DNA of 64,000 nt from Euryarchaeota archaeon UBA24 (GTDB lineage Archaea > Halobacteriota > Halobacteria > Halobacteriales > Hikarchaeaceae): NCBI GenBank assembly GCA_002503845.1, contig DASO01000006.1, positions 1 to 64,000 on the forward strand, given 5' to 3'. Under the pieces are notes generated by a model that searched no databases, was not told where the DNA came from, and was given only the letters and a program-made list of their open reading frames with translations. Shown piece after piece: positions 16,772-25,825 of this stretch. Position 1 is the first letter of the stretch. Every line of letters begins with the position of its first letter. A program made the translations under genes and the position numbers.

Positions 16772-17311
16772 TTGGGTGAAAAAATTAAATTTAATACCCT
16801 GGGGGATGGGGAAGGGGGACCCCCGATATTTCTTGAGAGAGATAAATTTAGTTATGCAGGGAAATTCATTGGGAAGGATACAGGTAAAATTTTAGCGAAA
16901 AATGGAGAAAGGATAATTGCAGCTCTTTCATTTAGTGGAGATAGAAATGATAAAGATATTGTTTGGATCAGATACGTGGTGGTAGAAAAAAATCTTAGAG
17001 GTAAAGGAATTGGTCCAAAATTATTATCATATGCGGTGGAGAGTTTGATGGGGCGAGTGAAATTGGTCAAAATAGCAACGAATAATGTTTTTGCATATAG
17101 GGCTTTGTATAAATCTGGTTTTGAGTACACAGGAAAGAAAACGGGCATATTAGAATTGGTATTAGAGTGTCCAAGTGCCCAAACGCGGGAGAGATATCTA
17201 GAGGGAATAGAGGCATTTCGGTCGGTGAAATCTCTCACGGATGAAGAAGTTGAATTCGTGTCTAAAGAGGATATAAAAAATATGCCTACTAAGACTTTAT
17301 TCAGTTTCTGA
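16772..17311 (+). CDS. GNAT-family N-acetyltransferase
   Basis: A 179-residue protein with an N-terminal GNAT fold. The acetyl-CoA loop is VVEKNLRGKGIGPKLLSYAV (about residues 71-90), matching the R/Q-x-x-G-x-G/A motif. It is followed by a typical NVFAYRALYKSGFEYTGKK strand/helix. The start appears to be TTG at 16772, because the nearby ATG is out of frame and closes after six codons. The C-terminal extension of about 55 residues is not recognised. The 3' end overlaps the converging cold-shock gene by 15 bases. Acceptor substrate unknown. Confidence 0.78.
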   Translation: MGEKIKFNTLGDGEGGPPIFLERDKFSYAGKFIGKDTGKILAKNGERIIAALSFSGDRNDKDIVWIRYVVVEKNLRGKGIGPKLLSYAVESLMGRVKLVKIATNNVFAYRALYKSGFEYTGKKTGILELVLECPSAQTRERYLEGIEAFRSVKSLTDEEVEFVSKEDIKNMPTKTLFSF

Positions 17312-17524
17312 TGATTCGGAATCGTCCGCTTCTATGCGTTTTACATTAGTTGCGCGGGGGCCCTTGGGGGCGGTCTCGATCTCAAACTCTACTACTTCTC
17401 CTTCGGTTAGATCGGGCCCTTCTACATCGTCCATGTGAACGAAAACGTCGGTAGAGGAGTCCTCTTGTTTTATGAATCCATAGCCTTTTCTCGAATGAAA
17501 GAATACAATTGTACCAGTCGGCAT
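17297..17524 (-). CDS. cspA: Cold-shock domain protein (CspA-like)
   Basis: A 75-residue single cold-shock domain that binds single-stranded RNA or DNA. RNP1 is KGYGFIKQ and RNP2 is VFVHM, with the preceding MPTGTIVFFH strand. The tail is acidic (DDSESSETE). CSD proteins are common in haloarchaea and marine euryarchaea but absent from many other archaea, which fits the lineage guess. It likely acts as an RNA chaperone. Confidence 0.92.
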   Translation of the reverse strand: MPTGTIVFFHSRKGYGFIKQEDSSTDVFVHMDDVEGPDLTEGEVVEFEIETAPKGPRATNVKRIEADDSESSETE

Positions 17525-17623
17525 ATTAACAGCTCAAAACAGATAAAGAGGGAAGGTAGAAATACCCACCGATGTGAGAATGAGAAGGTAGACTTCAAAT
17601 TTAGAGAGGTTTAAGAGTAGATA

Positions 17624-18607
17624 ATGGGAAACGCTGCACTACGTTCTTTGGCTGCTTTACAATCGGCAAAACCAGAGGACTTCATGGGTAGAACGGTGGC
17701 GATAGATGCTCATAATTGGCTTTATAAATATCTAACTACGACAGTTAGGTTTACAGAAAGGGGAGCATACACAACAGAGGATGGAGTGGAAGTTGCAAAC
17801 TTAATAGGAATTGTGAGAGGGATATCAAAACTACTCCAATCACAAGTTCAACCTGTGATGGTTTTTGATGGAATTCCAACGGAATTGAAAAATGAGGTAA
17901 TTGAAGAAAGGAGGAGAGGAAGAGAGATGAGAGAAATTCGACTTGAAGAGGCTATAAAATCAGAGGACAAGGCAGAGATTTCTCGATTGGAATCTCAAAC
18001 CCAAAGATTGACTCCAACGATACACAAAACCACAAGGGAATTATTCGAATTATTAGATATTTCATACGTTGAAGCTCCTGCAGAAGGGGAGGGGCAATGT
18101 TCGTATATGGCTCGGCATGATGAAAGGGTAGATTGCGCGGGTAGCGATGATTATGATACTCTTTTGTTTGGATCCCCAGTAACTTTGAGGAGACTCACAG
18201 GGTCTGGAGACGTAGAGATAATGAAATTGCAAGAGACTCTGGATCGTAATAACATTACATGGGAACAATTGGTCGATGTTGGGATTCTTTCGGGGACAGA
18301 TTTCAATGAGGGATTAATGGGTGTGGGACCCAAAACAGCCCTTAAAGAAATAATAAAATATGGAGATATATGGGAAGTGCTCAATGCGAGATCGGAATCC
18401 ATAGAATACGTTGATCGAATTAGAGAAATATTCCTACAGCCTACAGTGACAGACAAATATGAATTGGATGTTTCTATGAATCCAGATATAGAAGGGGCAA
18501 GAAATTACATAGTAAAAGAATGGGGCATTCCGAAAGAAAAGGTGGATCGTGGTTTGAATCAAATAGGAGAATTAACCAAACAAACGGGATTGAATAGGTG
18601 GTTTTAG
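17624..18607 (+). CDS. fen: Flap endonuclease 1 (FEN1)
   Basis: A 327-residue structure-specific nuclease that trims 5' flaps in Okazaki fragment maturation and repair. The N-domain (DAHNWLYKYL, then VMVFDGIP) and the I-domain acidic cluster (EAPAEGEGQCSYMA and the GSDDYDTLLFG strand) carry the two-metal carboxylates. The H3TH element is GVGPKTALKEI. The C-terminus ends in a PCNA-interacting box, QTGLNRWF. Length equals archaeal FEN1. Confidence 0.94.
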   Translation: MGNAALRSLAALQSAKPEDFMGRTVAIDAHNWLYKYLTTTVRFTERGAYTTEDGVEVANLIGIVRGISKLLQSQVQPVMVFDGIPTELKNEVIEERRRGREMREIRLEEAIKSEDKAEISRLESQTQRLTPTIHKTTRELFELLDISYVEAPAEGEGQCSYMARHDERVDCAGSDDYDTLLFGSPVTLRRLTGSGDVEIMKLQETLDRNNITWEQLVDVGILSGTDFNEGLMGVGPKTALKEIIKYGDIWEVLNARSESIEYVDRIREIFLQPTVTDKYELDVSMNPDIEGARNYIVKEWGIPKEKVDRGLNQIGELTKQTGLNRWF

Positions 18608-18670
18608 GTGGGGGACAGTTAGGTGCAGACCCAAGTATTTTAGGTCATTGCTCGCAAAGAATGAGTTGTA

Positions 18671-20077
18671 ATGACAGATTATCGTATTGAAAAAGATAGT
18701 CTTGGGGAAGTAAAAGTTCCAAAAGATGTATACTGGGGGGCACAGACCCAGCGGGCGATTGAGAACTTTCCAATTAGTGGAGAGGTATTTGAGTCAGGAT
18801 TCATAAGAGCTCTAGGGATTATTAAAAAGTCTGCAGCGAAAGCAAATGGAGAACTAGGATTTCTGGAACAAAAAGTGGTGGAAGCAATTGTTTTGGCTGC
18901 TGATGAGGTTATTTCAGGAGAACTTGTAGATCAATTTCAAGTAGATGTATTTCAGACAGGATCGGGGACGTCTTCGAATATGAATGCGAATGAAGTGATA
19001 GCGAACCGTGCTTGTGAGATTGTGGGGGAAGATATTGGATCAAAAGTGATACACCCCAATGATCATGTCAACTTTGGGCAATCATCTAATGATATAATTC
19101 CTACTGCGATGCATGTTTCTGCCCTAGAGTCAATTGACAAAGAAGTAGTACCAGCATTGGAGATATTGAAAAGCGCATTGGAGAAAAAAGAAAAGGAATT
19201 TTCAGGGGTTGTAAAGACAGGGAGGACTCACTTACAGGATGCAACTCCAATAACGTTGGGGCAAGAGTTTGGAGGATACAAAACACAAATAGAAAAGGGG
19301 ATTAAAAGATTGGAAAATGTGAGAAGTAGTCTTGCCGAACTCCCAATTGGAGGAACTGCTGTTGGGACTGGACTGAACATGCATCCTGAATTTCCAAAGA
19401 TAGCCAGTAAATACATATCTGAAGAAACAGGGATTTCATTTAGGGAAGCTATAGATCATTTTGAAGCTCAAGCTGCGCATGATGCCATGTCGGAAGCGCA
19501 TGCGGCCCTACGAGTTGTGGCAGGGTCAATGAACAAAATAGCAAATGATTTGAGACTATTGGCGTCGGGGCCTAGAAATGGATTGGGCGAGATCAAGCAG
19601 CCAGAAAATCAACCGGGATCTTCAATAATGCCAGGGAAAATAAATCCAGTTATGGCAGAAGCAGTTAACCAAGTTCATAAACGAGTTATTGGGAACGACA
19701 TGACAATAGCATATGGAGCGGCGGAGGGGCAGTTAGAATTAAACTTATACAAACCAATCCTAGCAAATGACTTCTTAAATTCAACAAAAATAATTTCTAA
19801 TGTTGCAGTGGTCTTTGCAGAAAAATTCATCGACCTGTTGAATGCAAATAAAGAAAAGTGTGAAAATCAAGTTGAATGGAGTATGGCTCTTGCCACATCG
19901 CTAAGCCCCCATATAGGGTATGATAAAGCTGCTAAAATCGCAAAAGAAGCATATGTGAATGAAAAGACAGTTAGAGAAGTTGCGATTGAGATGGGGGAAA
20001 TTTCTGAAGCGGATGCAGATGATATGTTGGATGCTAGGAGGATGACAAAACCAGGGATACTTGAATCGGAAGAGTAG
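18671..20077 (+). CDS. fumC: Fumarate hydratase, class II
   Basis: A 468-residue TCA-cycle enzyme interconverting fumarate and malate. The lyase-family signature GSSIMPGKINPV (near residue 318) is present with its mobile-loop serine. Other marks are TGSGTSSNMNANEV, the HPNDHVNFGQSSND loop and the TGRTHLQDATP block with the catalytic histidine. The class II enzyme lacks an iron-sulfur cluster and tolerates oxygen, which fits aerobic life. A malate dehydrogenase gene is at 33525-34493. Confidence 0.95.
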   Translation: MTDYRIEKDSLGEVKVPKDVYWGAQTQRAIENFPISGEVFESGFIRALGIIKKSAAKANGELGFLEQKVVEAIVLAADEVISGELVDQFQVDVFQTGSGTSSNMNANEVIANRACEIVGEDIGSKVIHPNDHVNFGQSSNDIIPTAMHVSALESIDKEVVPALEILKSALEKKEKEFSGVVKTGRTHLQDATPITLGQEFGGYKTQIEKGIKRLENVRSSLAELPIGGTAVGTGLNMHPEFPKIASKYISEETGISFREAIDHFEAQAAHDAMSEAHAALRVVAGSMNKIANDLRLLASGPRNGLGEIKQPENQPGSSIMPGKINPVMAEAVNQVHKRVIGNDMTIAYGAAEGQLELNLYKPILANDFLNSTKIISNVAVVFAEKFIDLLNANKEKCENQVEWSMALATSLSPHIGYDKAAKIAKEAYVNEKTVREVAIEMGEISEADADDMLDARRMTKPGILESEE

Positions 20078-20134
20078 TCGGCAAATAGGCATTATACGGA
20101 TTTCTTTTTATCTGTTCAAGACCCATTCAGTTCA

Positions 20135-22003
20135 ATGGAGGAACATGAGTATGCAGAATTGGGATTGGTGGCAGGTTTAGAAATACACCAGCAACTCAAC
20201 ACGAAACATAAACTATTTTGTAAATGCCCAACTGTATTTCGAGACCCAGAAGAGCATGTTAAATCATTTTCACGGAGTTTGCATGCCACCATGTCAGAGA
20301 TGGGAGAAATAGATAGAGCCGCGTTGGAGGAAAGTCAGACGGGGAAAAAATTTAGATATCTTTCATTCGAGAGTACTTGTCTTGTTGAAGAAGATGAGGA
20401 ACCACCAGGAAATCTTAATAAAGAGGCGTTAGAAATCGCGTTAGAAGTGGCACTGTTATTGGGAATGGAACCGGTAGATCAGATTCAAATAATGAGGAAA
20501 CTAGTGATAGATGGGTCGAATACTTCTGGATTTCAGCGGACGGCTTTGATTGCAAGAGGTGGCCAGATTGAAACTGAAGAGGGTGTGGTTCGATTGGGAG
20601 AGTTAATGTTAGAAGAGGAAAGTGCAAAAAGAATAGAAGAACAGAAGGGAGAAGTAATCTATAGTTTAGATAGAATTGGAATTCCACTTGTTGAGATTAG
20701 TACGCTTCCGGATATCAAGACGCCTAAACAAGCACGAAACGTGGCTGCTAAAATTGGGATGTTACTTCGATCTACAGGAAAGGTGAAGCGAGGAATTGGA
20801 ACGATACGACAAGATATCAATATCTCAATAAATTCGGGTGCTCGTGTCGAATTGAAAGGTGTTCAAAATTTAGATGATATTGAAAAAATCATACAGATTG
20901 AAATTGATCGTCAGAAGAATCTTATTGAGATTAAGGAAAGATTGGGTTCAAAGGAAGTAGAAATAAAACCCTCCATGGAAGTCACGGAAGTATTCAAAGA
21001 AACAGGTAGTGAAGTAATTCAGAAGGAAGTGGATCGAGGAGGGATTGTAGTCGCACTTCCTATGAAGGGGTTTCAGGGAGTATTGGGGGAAATGATAGCA
21101 CCAGATAGGAGGCTTGGTACAGAACTATCGGACTATGCAAAAAAGTATGGAGCAGGGGGAATATTCCACACTGATGAATTGCCGAATTACGGGATTATGC
21201 AGGAAGAGGTCGACGAGATCAGAAGAAGAATAGGGATACAAAATGAATCGGCTTTTGTTATTGTTGCGGCAGAAAAAAAAGTGGCAAACGAAGCTATTGT
21301 TTCAGTTGCGGATAGGGCTGAGGGATGCTTAGAAAAAGTTCCAGAAGAGACTAGAGGGGTAAAAGAAGATGGTACCTCAAGATACTTGCGTCCGTTGCCA
21401 GGAGAAGCTAGAATGTATCCAGAGACGGATGTGTTTCCGGTTGAAGTTGAGACTGCAGGGATAAGAGTGGTAGAAACGTTAGAAAAAAGGGCTGAAAGGT
21501 ATAACAAGGATTTGGGAATTGGAGAAGATCTTTCGAAACAAATGGCTTATTCAGAGAGAATGCCATTGTTTGAAAAGGCGATAGATACGGGAATTAAACC
21601 AACTTTAGCAATAGAGATTCTTGAAAATAAATATACAGAACTACGCAGAGAAGGGGTTCAAGTGGGAAATGTATCAGATGAAAATTTTGAGGAAATATTC
21701 CAACTCATAACAGAGAAGAAACTTATGAGAGAGGGGATAGCAGATGTGCTAAAGTTGATATCTGCAAAGAAATTTGCTACCGTCAATGAAGCGCTAGAAA
21801 AGATGGGATTGGTGGTTGTAAAAGAAGAGGGTGTGAGAAAAATAATTGAAAAGGTAGTGAAAGCTAATGAAGAAAAAATAAAAATGGAAGGAAAAGGGTC
21901 TTTTTCCGCGCTTATGGGGGAATGTATGGTAGAACTAAGGGGGAAAACAAAGGGATCTGTAGTGAGTTCCATACTACAACAAGAAATTGAAAAAAGGTTA
22001 TAA
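20135..22003 (+). CDS. gatE: Glutamyl-tRNA(Gln) amidotransferase subunit E
   Basis: A 622-residue GatE, the kinase/tRNA-binding subunit of the archaea-specific GatDE complex that converts Glu-tRNA(Gln) to Gln-tRNA(Gln). The start LGLVAGLEIHQQLNTKHKLF and the C4-type cysteine region near residue 30 mark the GatB/E cradle. The internal AspRS-like (GAD) insertion near residues 270-410 and the C-terminal helical YqeY-like tail distinguish GatE from GatB. The partner GatD is not in the window. The stop codon directly abuts the end of the converging methylase gene. Confidence 0.93.
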   Translation: MEEHEYAELGLVAGLEIHQQLNTKHKLFCKCPTVFRDPEEHVKSFSRSLHATMSEMGEIDRAALEESQTGKKFRYLSFESTCLVEEDEEPPGNLNKEALEIALEVALLLGMEPVDQIQIMRKLVIDGSNTSGFQRTALIARGGQIETEEGVVRLGELMLEEESAKRIEEQKGEVIYSLDRIGIPLVEISTLPDIKTPKQARNVAAKIGMLLRSTGKVKRGIGTIRQDINISINSGARVELKGVQNLDDIEKIIQIEIDRQKNLIEIKERLGSKEVEIKPSMEVTEVFKETGSEVIQKEVDRGGIVVALPMKGFQGVLGEMIAPDRRLGTELSDYAKKYGAGGIFHTDELPNYGIMQEEVDEIRRRIGIQNESAFVIVAAEKKVANEAIVSVADRAEGCLEKVPEETRGVKEDGTSRYLRPLPGEARMYPETDVFPVEVETAGIRVVETLEKRAERYNKDLGIGEDLSKQMAYSERMPLFEKAIDTGIKPTLAIEILENKYTELRREGVQVGNVSDENFEEIFQLITEKKLMREGIADVLKLISAKKFATVNEALEKMGLVVVKEEGVRKIIEKVVKANEEKIKMEGKGSFSALMGECMVELRGKTKGSVVSSILQQEIEKRL

Positions 22004-22759
22004 CTAGGGAGAATCCTTTTCTTCGGGGGGAGAGGCAGTATGACTTGCATTTCTAATTGTTCGTCGAAATACTCCACGGAGGGTGTTGAGTTCACGAGAA
22101 GTTGGATGGGTTCGCCCCAAAACGCGGCGAATTAATCTCAGAGTCTTTCCGTGTTTTTGAGAAGGATAGTCCAATGCCGAGAGTAAAGAAGAAAAATGGG
22201 CATAGAAATCTTCCAATTCAGAAGGAGTTGCTAGATCAGATTCAAGATCTGGGTGATGAAATTCAGAAAGAGATAACGGACTCAGCTCATATAACGCTAC
22301 AGTTACAGCTTGCCCTAGATTAAGAGTTGGATAATCAGAGGATGCGGGTATAGAACATATTCGGTCTAATTTTGCTATTTCTACATTAGTAAGTCCAATT
22401 CTTTCTCGACCGAAAACTAAAGCAATAGATCCAGATAACTGAGAAGTTTCGTCCAGGATATCCCGGGTCGTAAGGAATGGGAATCGCATGTGTTTTGACC
22501 CACTTTGGTTTGTTATTGCCGTGAAAGCAATGGTATGGTAATTCTCCACTACATAATCAAAGGATACGATTTTGTGGTTGGGGAGAATATCATCCCGGGC
22601 ACGTCCAGCAAATCCATAGGCATCACCATCTCGGGAAAGGTGAGGAGGGTCGACTAAAAGAAGTTTTGAAAATCCAAAATTTTTCATTGCCCTTGCGGCA
22701 GTACCTATATTTCCAGGGGTTTGTGCACCTACAAGGACGATAGAGATGTCAAGAACCAT
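22004..22759 (-). CDS. SPOUT-family RNA 2'-O-methyltransferase (TrmJ-like)
   Basis: A 251-residue SpoU/TrmH-class methylase. The trefoil-knot motifs are visible: motif 1 VGAQTPGNIGTAARAMKNFGF (about residues 9-28), motif 2 ALVFGRERIGLTN, and motif 3 IPASSDYPTLNLGQAVTVALYEL. This combination matches TrmJ, which methylates tRNA position 32 in bacteria and archaea, though the exact target is inferred. The C-terminal helices may form the usual dimer extension. Confidence 0.88.
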   Translation of the reverse strand: MVLDISIVLVGAQTPGNIGTAARAMKNFGFSKLLLVDPPHLSRDGDAYGFAGRARDDILPNHKIVSFDYVVENYHTIAFTAITNQSGSKHMRFPFLTTRDILDETSQLSGSIALVFGRERIGLTNVEIAKLDRICSIPASSDYPTLNLGQAVTVALYELSPLSLSEFHHPDLESDLATPSELEDFYAHFSSLLSALDYPSQKHGKTLRLIRRVLGRTHPTSRELNTLRGVFRRTIRNASHTASPPEEKDSP

Positions 22760-22853
22760 TGTGTTAAATTGGAAAGGTATCTCTAAAAGGGTATAGGAAA
22801 AATAATCTACATAGAAAGAAAGGAGATACTAGTAGAAAAATAAGGAATTTCAC

Positions 22854-23687
22854 ATGGAAAAAGATCAGAATAGTAGATTTCGAACGGTTGACGTGAAGGG
22901 ATTGTCAATTGGTAAATTGCACCCACCACGAATCATGGGGATACTGAATTTGAGTCCAGAATCACCATATGAACCGAGCATATATGTTGATCCAGAAAAA
23001 GCAATAGAGAGAATTGAAAATATGACAGAGAGTGGGGCGGACATAATAGATGTGGGGTTATCATCTGCAAATCGTAAGATTGGTCCATTAACAGAAGAAG
23101 AGGAGATGGAAAGATTAGGACTGGCGATGGATATCAGAAATGGTGTTCGTAAGGAAGTTATTTTTTCAATTGAAACTCGGTATGCAAGTGTTGCGGAAAG
23201 GGCATTGAAAGGAGGGTGGGATATAGTGAATGATATTTGTGGGTTTGCAGACATAGAAATGCCAAAGATTTGTACAAAATATGATGCTGCGGTCGTGAAG
23301 ATGGCAGGGCCTCAAGATTTGGGACGTCCGGGTGCGCTAGAAAATATAGAAGACATTTATGCAGAATTGAGTCGGAATTTGACAAATAAAACAATAATAG
23401 ATCCCGCATTTGGTGGGTGGAGTGAGGGGAAAACATTAGAATTAGACAGGGAAACATTTCGTGGATTGAGGAGTTTTTGTGAATTGGGGCCCCCTGTTTT
23501 AATATCAGTGAATAGGAAAAATTTTATTAAGGAGATAGTTAACAAATCCACAGAAGATGCACTTTCAGCGAGTCTTGCTGCAACTGCTATGGCGGTTGGA
23601 ATGGGAGTTAGGGTGATAAGAACGCATGATATTTCAGAAACTCGAGATGCTGCCATGGTTGGATACGCGTTTTCAGAGGAGAAATAG
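22854..23687 (+). CDS. folP: Dihydropteroate synthase-like protein
   Basis: A 277-residue TIM-barrel protein resembling dihydropteroate synthase, which joins a pterin diphosphate to p-aminobenzoate or a related arylamine. The start PPRIMGILNLSPESPYEPSIY replaces the bacterial 'NVTPDSFSDGG' with a similar stretch, and GADIIDVGLSSANRKIGPL corresponds to the 'GA..IDIGGESTRPG' strand. The next gene, mptE, makes the pterin diphosphate substrate and begins at the base after this stop codon. The arylamine partner (folate or methanopterin type) cannot be told. Confidence 0.82.
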   Translation: MEKDQNSRFRTVDVKGLSIGKLHPPRIMGILNLSPESPYEPSIYVDPEKAIERIENMTESGADIIDVGLSSANRKIGPLTEEEEMERLGLAMDIRNGVRKEVIFSIETRYASVAERALKGGWDIVNDICGFADIEMPKICTKYDAAVVKMAGPQDLGRPGALENIEDIYAELSRNLTNKTIIDPAFGGWSEGKTLELDRETFRGLRSFCELGPPVLISVNRKNFIKEIVNKSTEDALSASLAATAMAVGMGVRVIRTHDISETRDAAMVGYAFSEEK

Positions 23688-24368
23688 ATGGAATTTGAAG
23701 CATGGGAGGGGATCTATGAAAAGATAAGAATGGAATTTGGTTTCCAGAAAGAAAATGATGAACATGCTAGAGATGTGTTGAACAATATTGAGCCAGAATA
23801 TAGGATTGAAGAATTAACTAAGTTTGAAAGTGCGAAGGTGATGATTGCAGGTGGTTCGAAATGTATAGAACAGGAACTAGACTTGGTTGAAAAAGTAGAT
23901 AGAGTTATTGCAGTTTCAACTGCAGCAGATGTGTTATTAGAAAAGGATATAAAAATTGATATGATGGTAACAGATTTGGATAAAAACCCAGGTACAGCAG
24001 TTAGATTAAGTAAAATGAAAATTCCGGTTGCTGTGGCGGCTCACGGAGATAATATAGGAGATTTAAAAGAGTGGGTACCAAGATGTGATTTAAACTATGT
24101 GATGGGAACCACCCAGGTGGAACCAATTGGAAATATTGTGAATTATGGAGGATTTACAGATGGTGATAGAGCGGCTTTTTTGGGAGATGCAATGGGGGCA
24201 AGTGAAATGATTTTTATAGGATGGGATTTTGATGATGAGTCAGTAGGAATTGAAAAAAGACATAAGTTAAAATGGGCAGAGTTTTTGTTACTATTGCTCG
24301 AGGGACAACGGGGACAAAAATTTAATGTGTTGGAGGGAAGAAGAGAGAAAATTAGAGAGATGATTTAA
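23688..24368 (+). CDS. mptE: 6-hydroxymethyl-7,8-dihydropterin pyrophosphokinase, MptE type
   Basis: A 226-residue protein of the archaeal DUF115/MptE family, which replaces bacterial FolK. Conserved pieces are VMIAGGSKCIEQEL, the VTDLDKNP motif (near residue 94, metal-binding aspartates), and a HGDN block followed by GGFTDGDRAAFLG. It directly follows folP without a gap, forming a pterin operon, and thyX follows 66 bases later. This is the expected way to supply reduced pterin cofactors to the thymidylate synthase next door. Confidence 0.9.
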   Translation: MEFEAWEGIYEKIRMEFGFQKENDEHARDVLNNIEPEYRIEELTKFESAKVMIAGGSKCIEQELDLVEKVDRVIAVSTAADVLLEKDIKIDMMVTDLDKNPGTAVRLSKMKIPVAVAAHGDNIGDLKEWVPRCDLNYVMGTTQVEPIGNIVNYGGFTDGDRAAFLGDAMGASEMIFIGWDFDDESVGIEKRHKLKWAEFLLLLLEGQRGQKFNVLEGRREKIREMI

Positions 24369-24379
24369 TAAAAGGAACG

Positions 24380-24386
24380 TATAAAA
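24380..24386 (+). promoter_or_regulatory. TATA-like box upstream of thyX
   Basis: TATAAAA lies about 50 bases upstream of the thyX start, within the short gap after mptE. With archaeal spacing of about 25 bases to initiation, the leader would be about 25-30 bases and contains a purine-rich AGAGGA element. Function is inferred from position only. Confidence 0.35.
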
Positions 24387-24434
24387 GATAAGAAGATATA
24401 CTAAATAAGGGTAGAACATAGAGGATAAACAATA

Positions 24435-25154
24435 ATGAGAGTAAAATTATTAGAAGGAACCCCTAATCCGGAGGAACTTGTGTGTCGCTGTGCAAGGGGA
24501 GATTATTCTGATGAGTGGGTTGGCAAAAGTAGATCATTCGAAGAAATTATGGAGCGGGTAAAGGGGGAGACCATCGAAGAAAAGAAAAGAACTTTGCTTG
24601 ACCACTTAATGAGATCTGGCCACTGGGGACCATTTGAACATCCTCAAGCGACCTTTGCTATACAAGGTATGAGTCGGGCTTGTATGGCACAATTGACTCG
24701 GCACCGACATGCTTCTTTTGATGTTATGTCCCTACGGTACGTAGATTTATCAGAAGGGATGGACTTGAAACAGAGATTTATTTATCCAGATACATTTGAG
24801 CAAGAAGAAGTGGTTTCACGGGAGGGGGTTGAAAATGTCGACATGCCAGTCCAAGAGCGTCAAAAATTAGTTGATGAAATCTATAAAAATTGCGCGGCTG
24901 CATATTGTAAATTGGTGGATGCAGGAATACCAAAAGAAGATGCAAGAATGCTACTTCCAATTGGGACAAAGGTAAATTTGACGTTTAGCATGAATGCGAG
25001 GTCGTTGATGCACCTTTTAGATATGCGTATGAAAGCAGATGCCCAATGGGAGATTCGGGAAATGTCCCGGATGTTGCTTGAAGAAGCGAAAGAGTGGATG
25101 CCTCAGACTTTTGCATATTATGAGGAAAAACATCCGTTTAGATTGACTCCGTAG
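24435..25154 (+). CDS. thyX: Flavin-dependent thymidylate synthase
   Basis: A 239-residue ThyX that makes dTMP from dUMP using methylene-tetrahydropterin and FAD. The diagnostic RHR-x7-S motif reads RHRHASFDVMS, followed by LRYVD. The C-terminal PIGTKVNLTFSMNARSLMHLL segment carries the conserved Asn-Arg-Arg environment for dUMP. Haloarchaea commonly have ThyX. The folP-mptE pair just upstream supports a pterin/nucleotide cluster. Confidence 0.94.
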   Translation: MRVKLLEGTPNPEELVCRCARGDYSDEWVGKSRSFEEIMERVKGETIEEKKRTLLDHLMRSGHWGPFEHPQATFAIQGMSRACMAQLTRHRHASFDVMSLRYVDLSEGMDLKQRFIYPDTFEQEEVVSREGVENVDMPVQERQKLVDEIYKNCAAAYCKLVDAGIPKEDARMLLPIGTKVNLTFSMNARSLMHLLDMRMKADAQWEIREMSRMLLEEAKEWMPQTFAYYEEKHPFRLTP

Positions 25155-25207
25155 AAAGGGAGTATTAAAACAGAACTGTTATACAAAAAAGAAATCAAAT
25201 GGCCATA

Positions 25208-25282
25208 GGTCCATTGGTGTAGTCCGGCCAATCATTTTACCCTCTCACGGTAAAGACTCGGGTTCAAATCCCGGATGGACCA
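25208..25282 (+). tRNA. tRNA-Glu (anticodon CUC)
   Basis: A complete cloverleaf can be folded. The acceptor stem pairs GGTCCAT (25208-25214) with ATGGACC (25275-25281), with discriminator A at 25282. The anticodon stem is TTACC/GGTAA (25237-25241 and 25249-25253) around the loop CTCTCAC, giving anticodon CTC at 25244-25246. The T arm contains GGTTCAAATCC. No intron is seen and the CCA end is not encoded. The D arm carries TGGTGTAGTCCGGCCAATCA. Confidence 0.95.
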
Positions 25283-25558
25283 TATCTGCGAAATTGTCGA
25301 GACCATCCTATTTCAACTTAATCATAATCAAAGTCGCTAATTAGATTCGTTGGGATGTCAAGCGCCCAGAAACATGGAGGCAAATGTACAATGATACGGA
25401 GAAAGAACATATTTGGCTCATAATAGGAGCTCAGGCTATTGAAAATGATGGAATTCATTAAACATCGTGGAAAATAGTTGCCCCCTTCCCCCAGTGGGGT
25501 GGACCATTATAGAAAATTGACCGACGTCGTTTTTACCAGAGGGGGTTTAGTAACAAGC
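25283..25558. other. Gene-poor stretch between tRNA-Glu and the CDGSH gene
   Basis: About 276 bases without a recognisable gene. One frame (25345-25461) stays open for 38 codons and reads protein-like sequence (TWRQMYNDTEKEHIWLIIGA), but it has no start or Shine-Dalgarno signal and I cannot match it to a family. It could be the remnant of a gene inserted beside the tRNA. No direct repeat of the tRNA 3' end (attachment site) is seen here. Confidence 0.4.
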
Positions 25559-25783
25559 ATGGCAAGAATAGTTATAAAAGAAGCCCAAGCTTCACATAAA
25601 CTTCAAGTAGTTGATGAGGAAGGAAACATCAGATTGAGGGGGATTTGCATGTGTGGGTTATCATCTAACCTCCCATTCTGCAATGGGTCGCACCGAAAGG
25701 CCGAAGATGAAGAAGAAGGGGTACTATATACGTATAAGGAGAATGGAACTAGAGAGGAATGTTCGATTCAGATGGGACTATAG
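25559..25783 (+). CDS. CDGSH-type iron-sulfur protein (variant CNGSH)
   Basis: A 74-residue protein from the ATG at 25559. An in-frame upstream extension to 25478 has no family support. The cluster motif is CMCGLSSNLPFCNGSH, which keeps the three cysteines and one histidine of the CDGSH [2Fe-2S] site but has Asn in place of the usual Asp. These small proteins carry a labile cluster and are linked to iron or redox balance; archaeal roles are not settled. It lies 42 bases upstream of the sufB gene, on the same strand, so a shared iron-sulfur role is plausible. Confidence 0.85.
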   Translation: MARIVIKEAQASHKLQVVDEEGNIRLRGICMCGLSSNLPFCNGSHRKAEDEEEGVLYTYKENGTREECSIQMGL

Positions 25784-25825
25784 GAATAAATTGTTAAGTG
25801 GTTAGAAACCATAGGGTAGTCTGTA

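Noticed and set aside
25478..25558. Upstream extension of the CDGSH protein
   Set aside because: No family similarity; CDGSH proteins of this type are about 75 residues and the ATG at 25559 gives that size.
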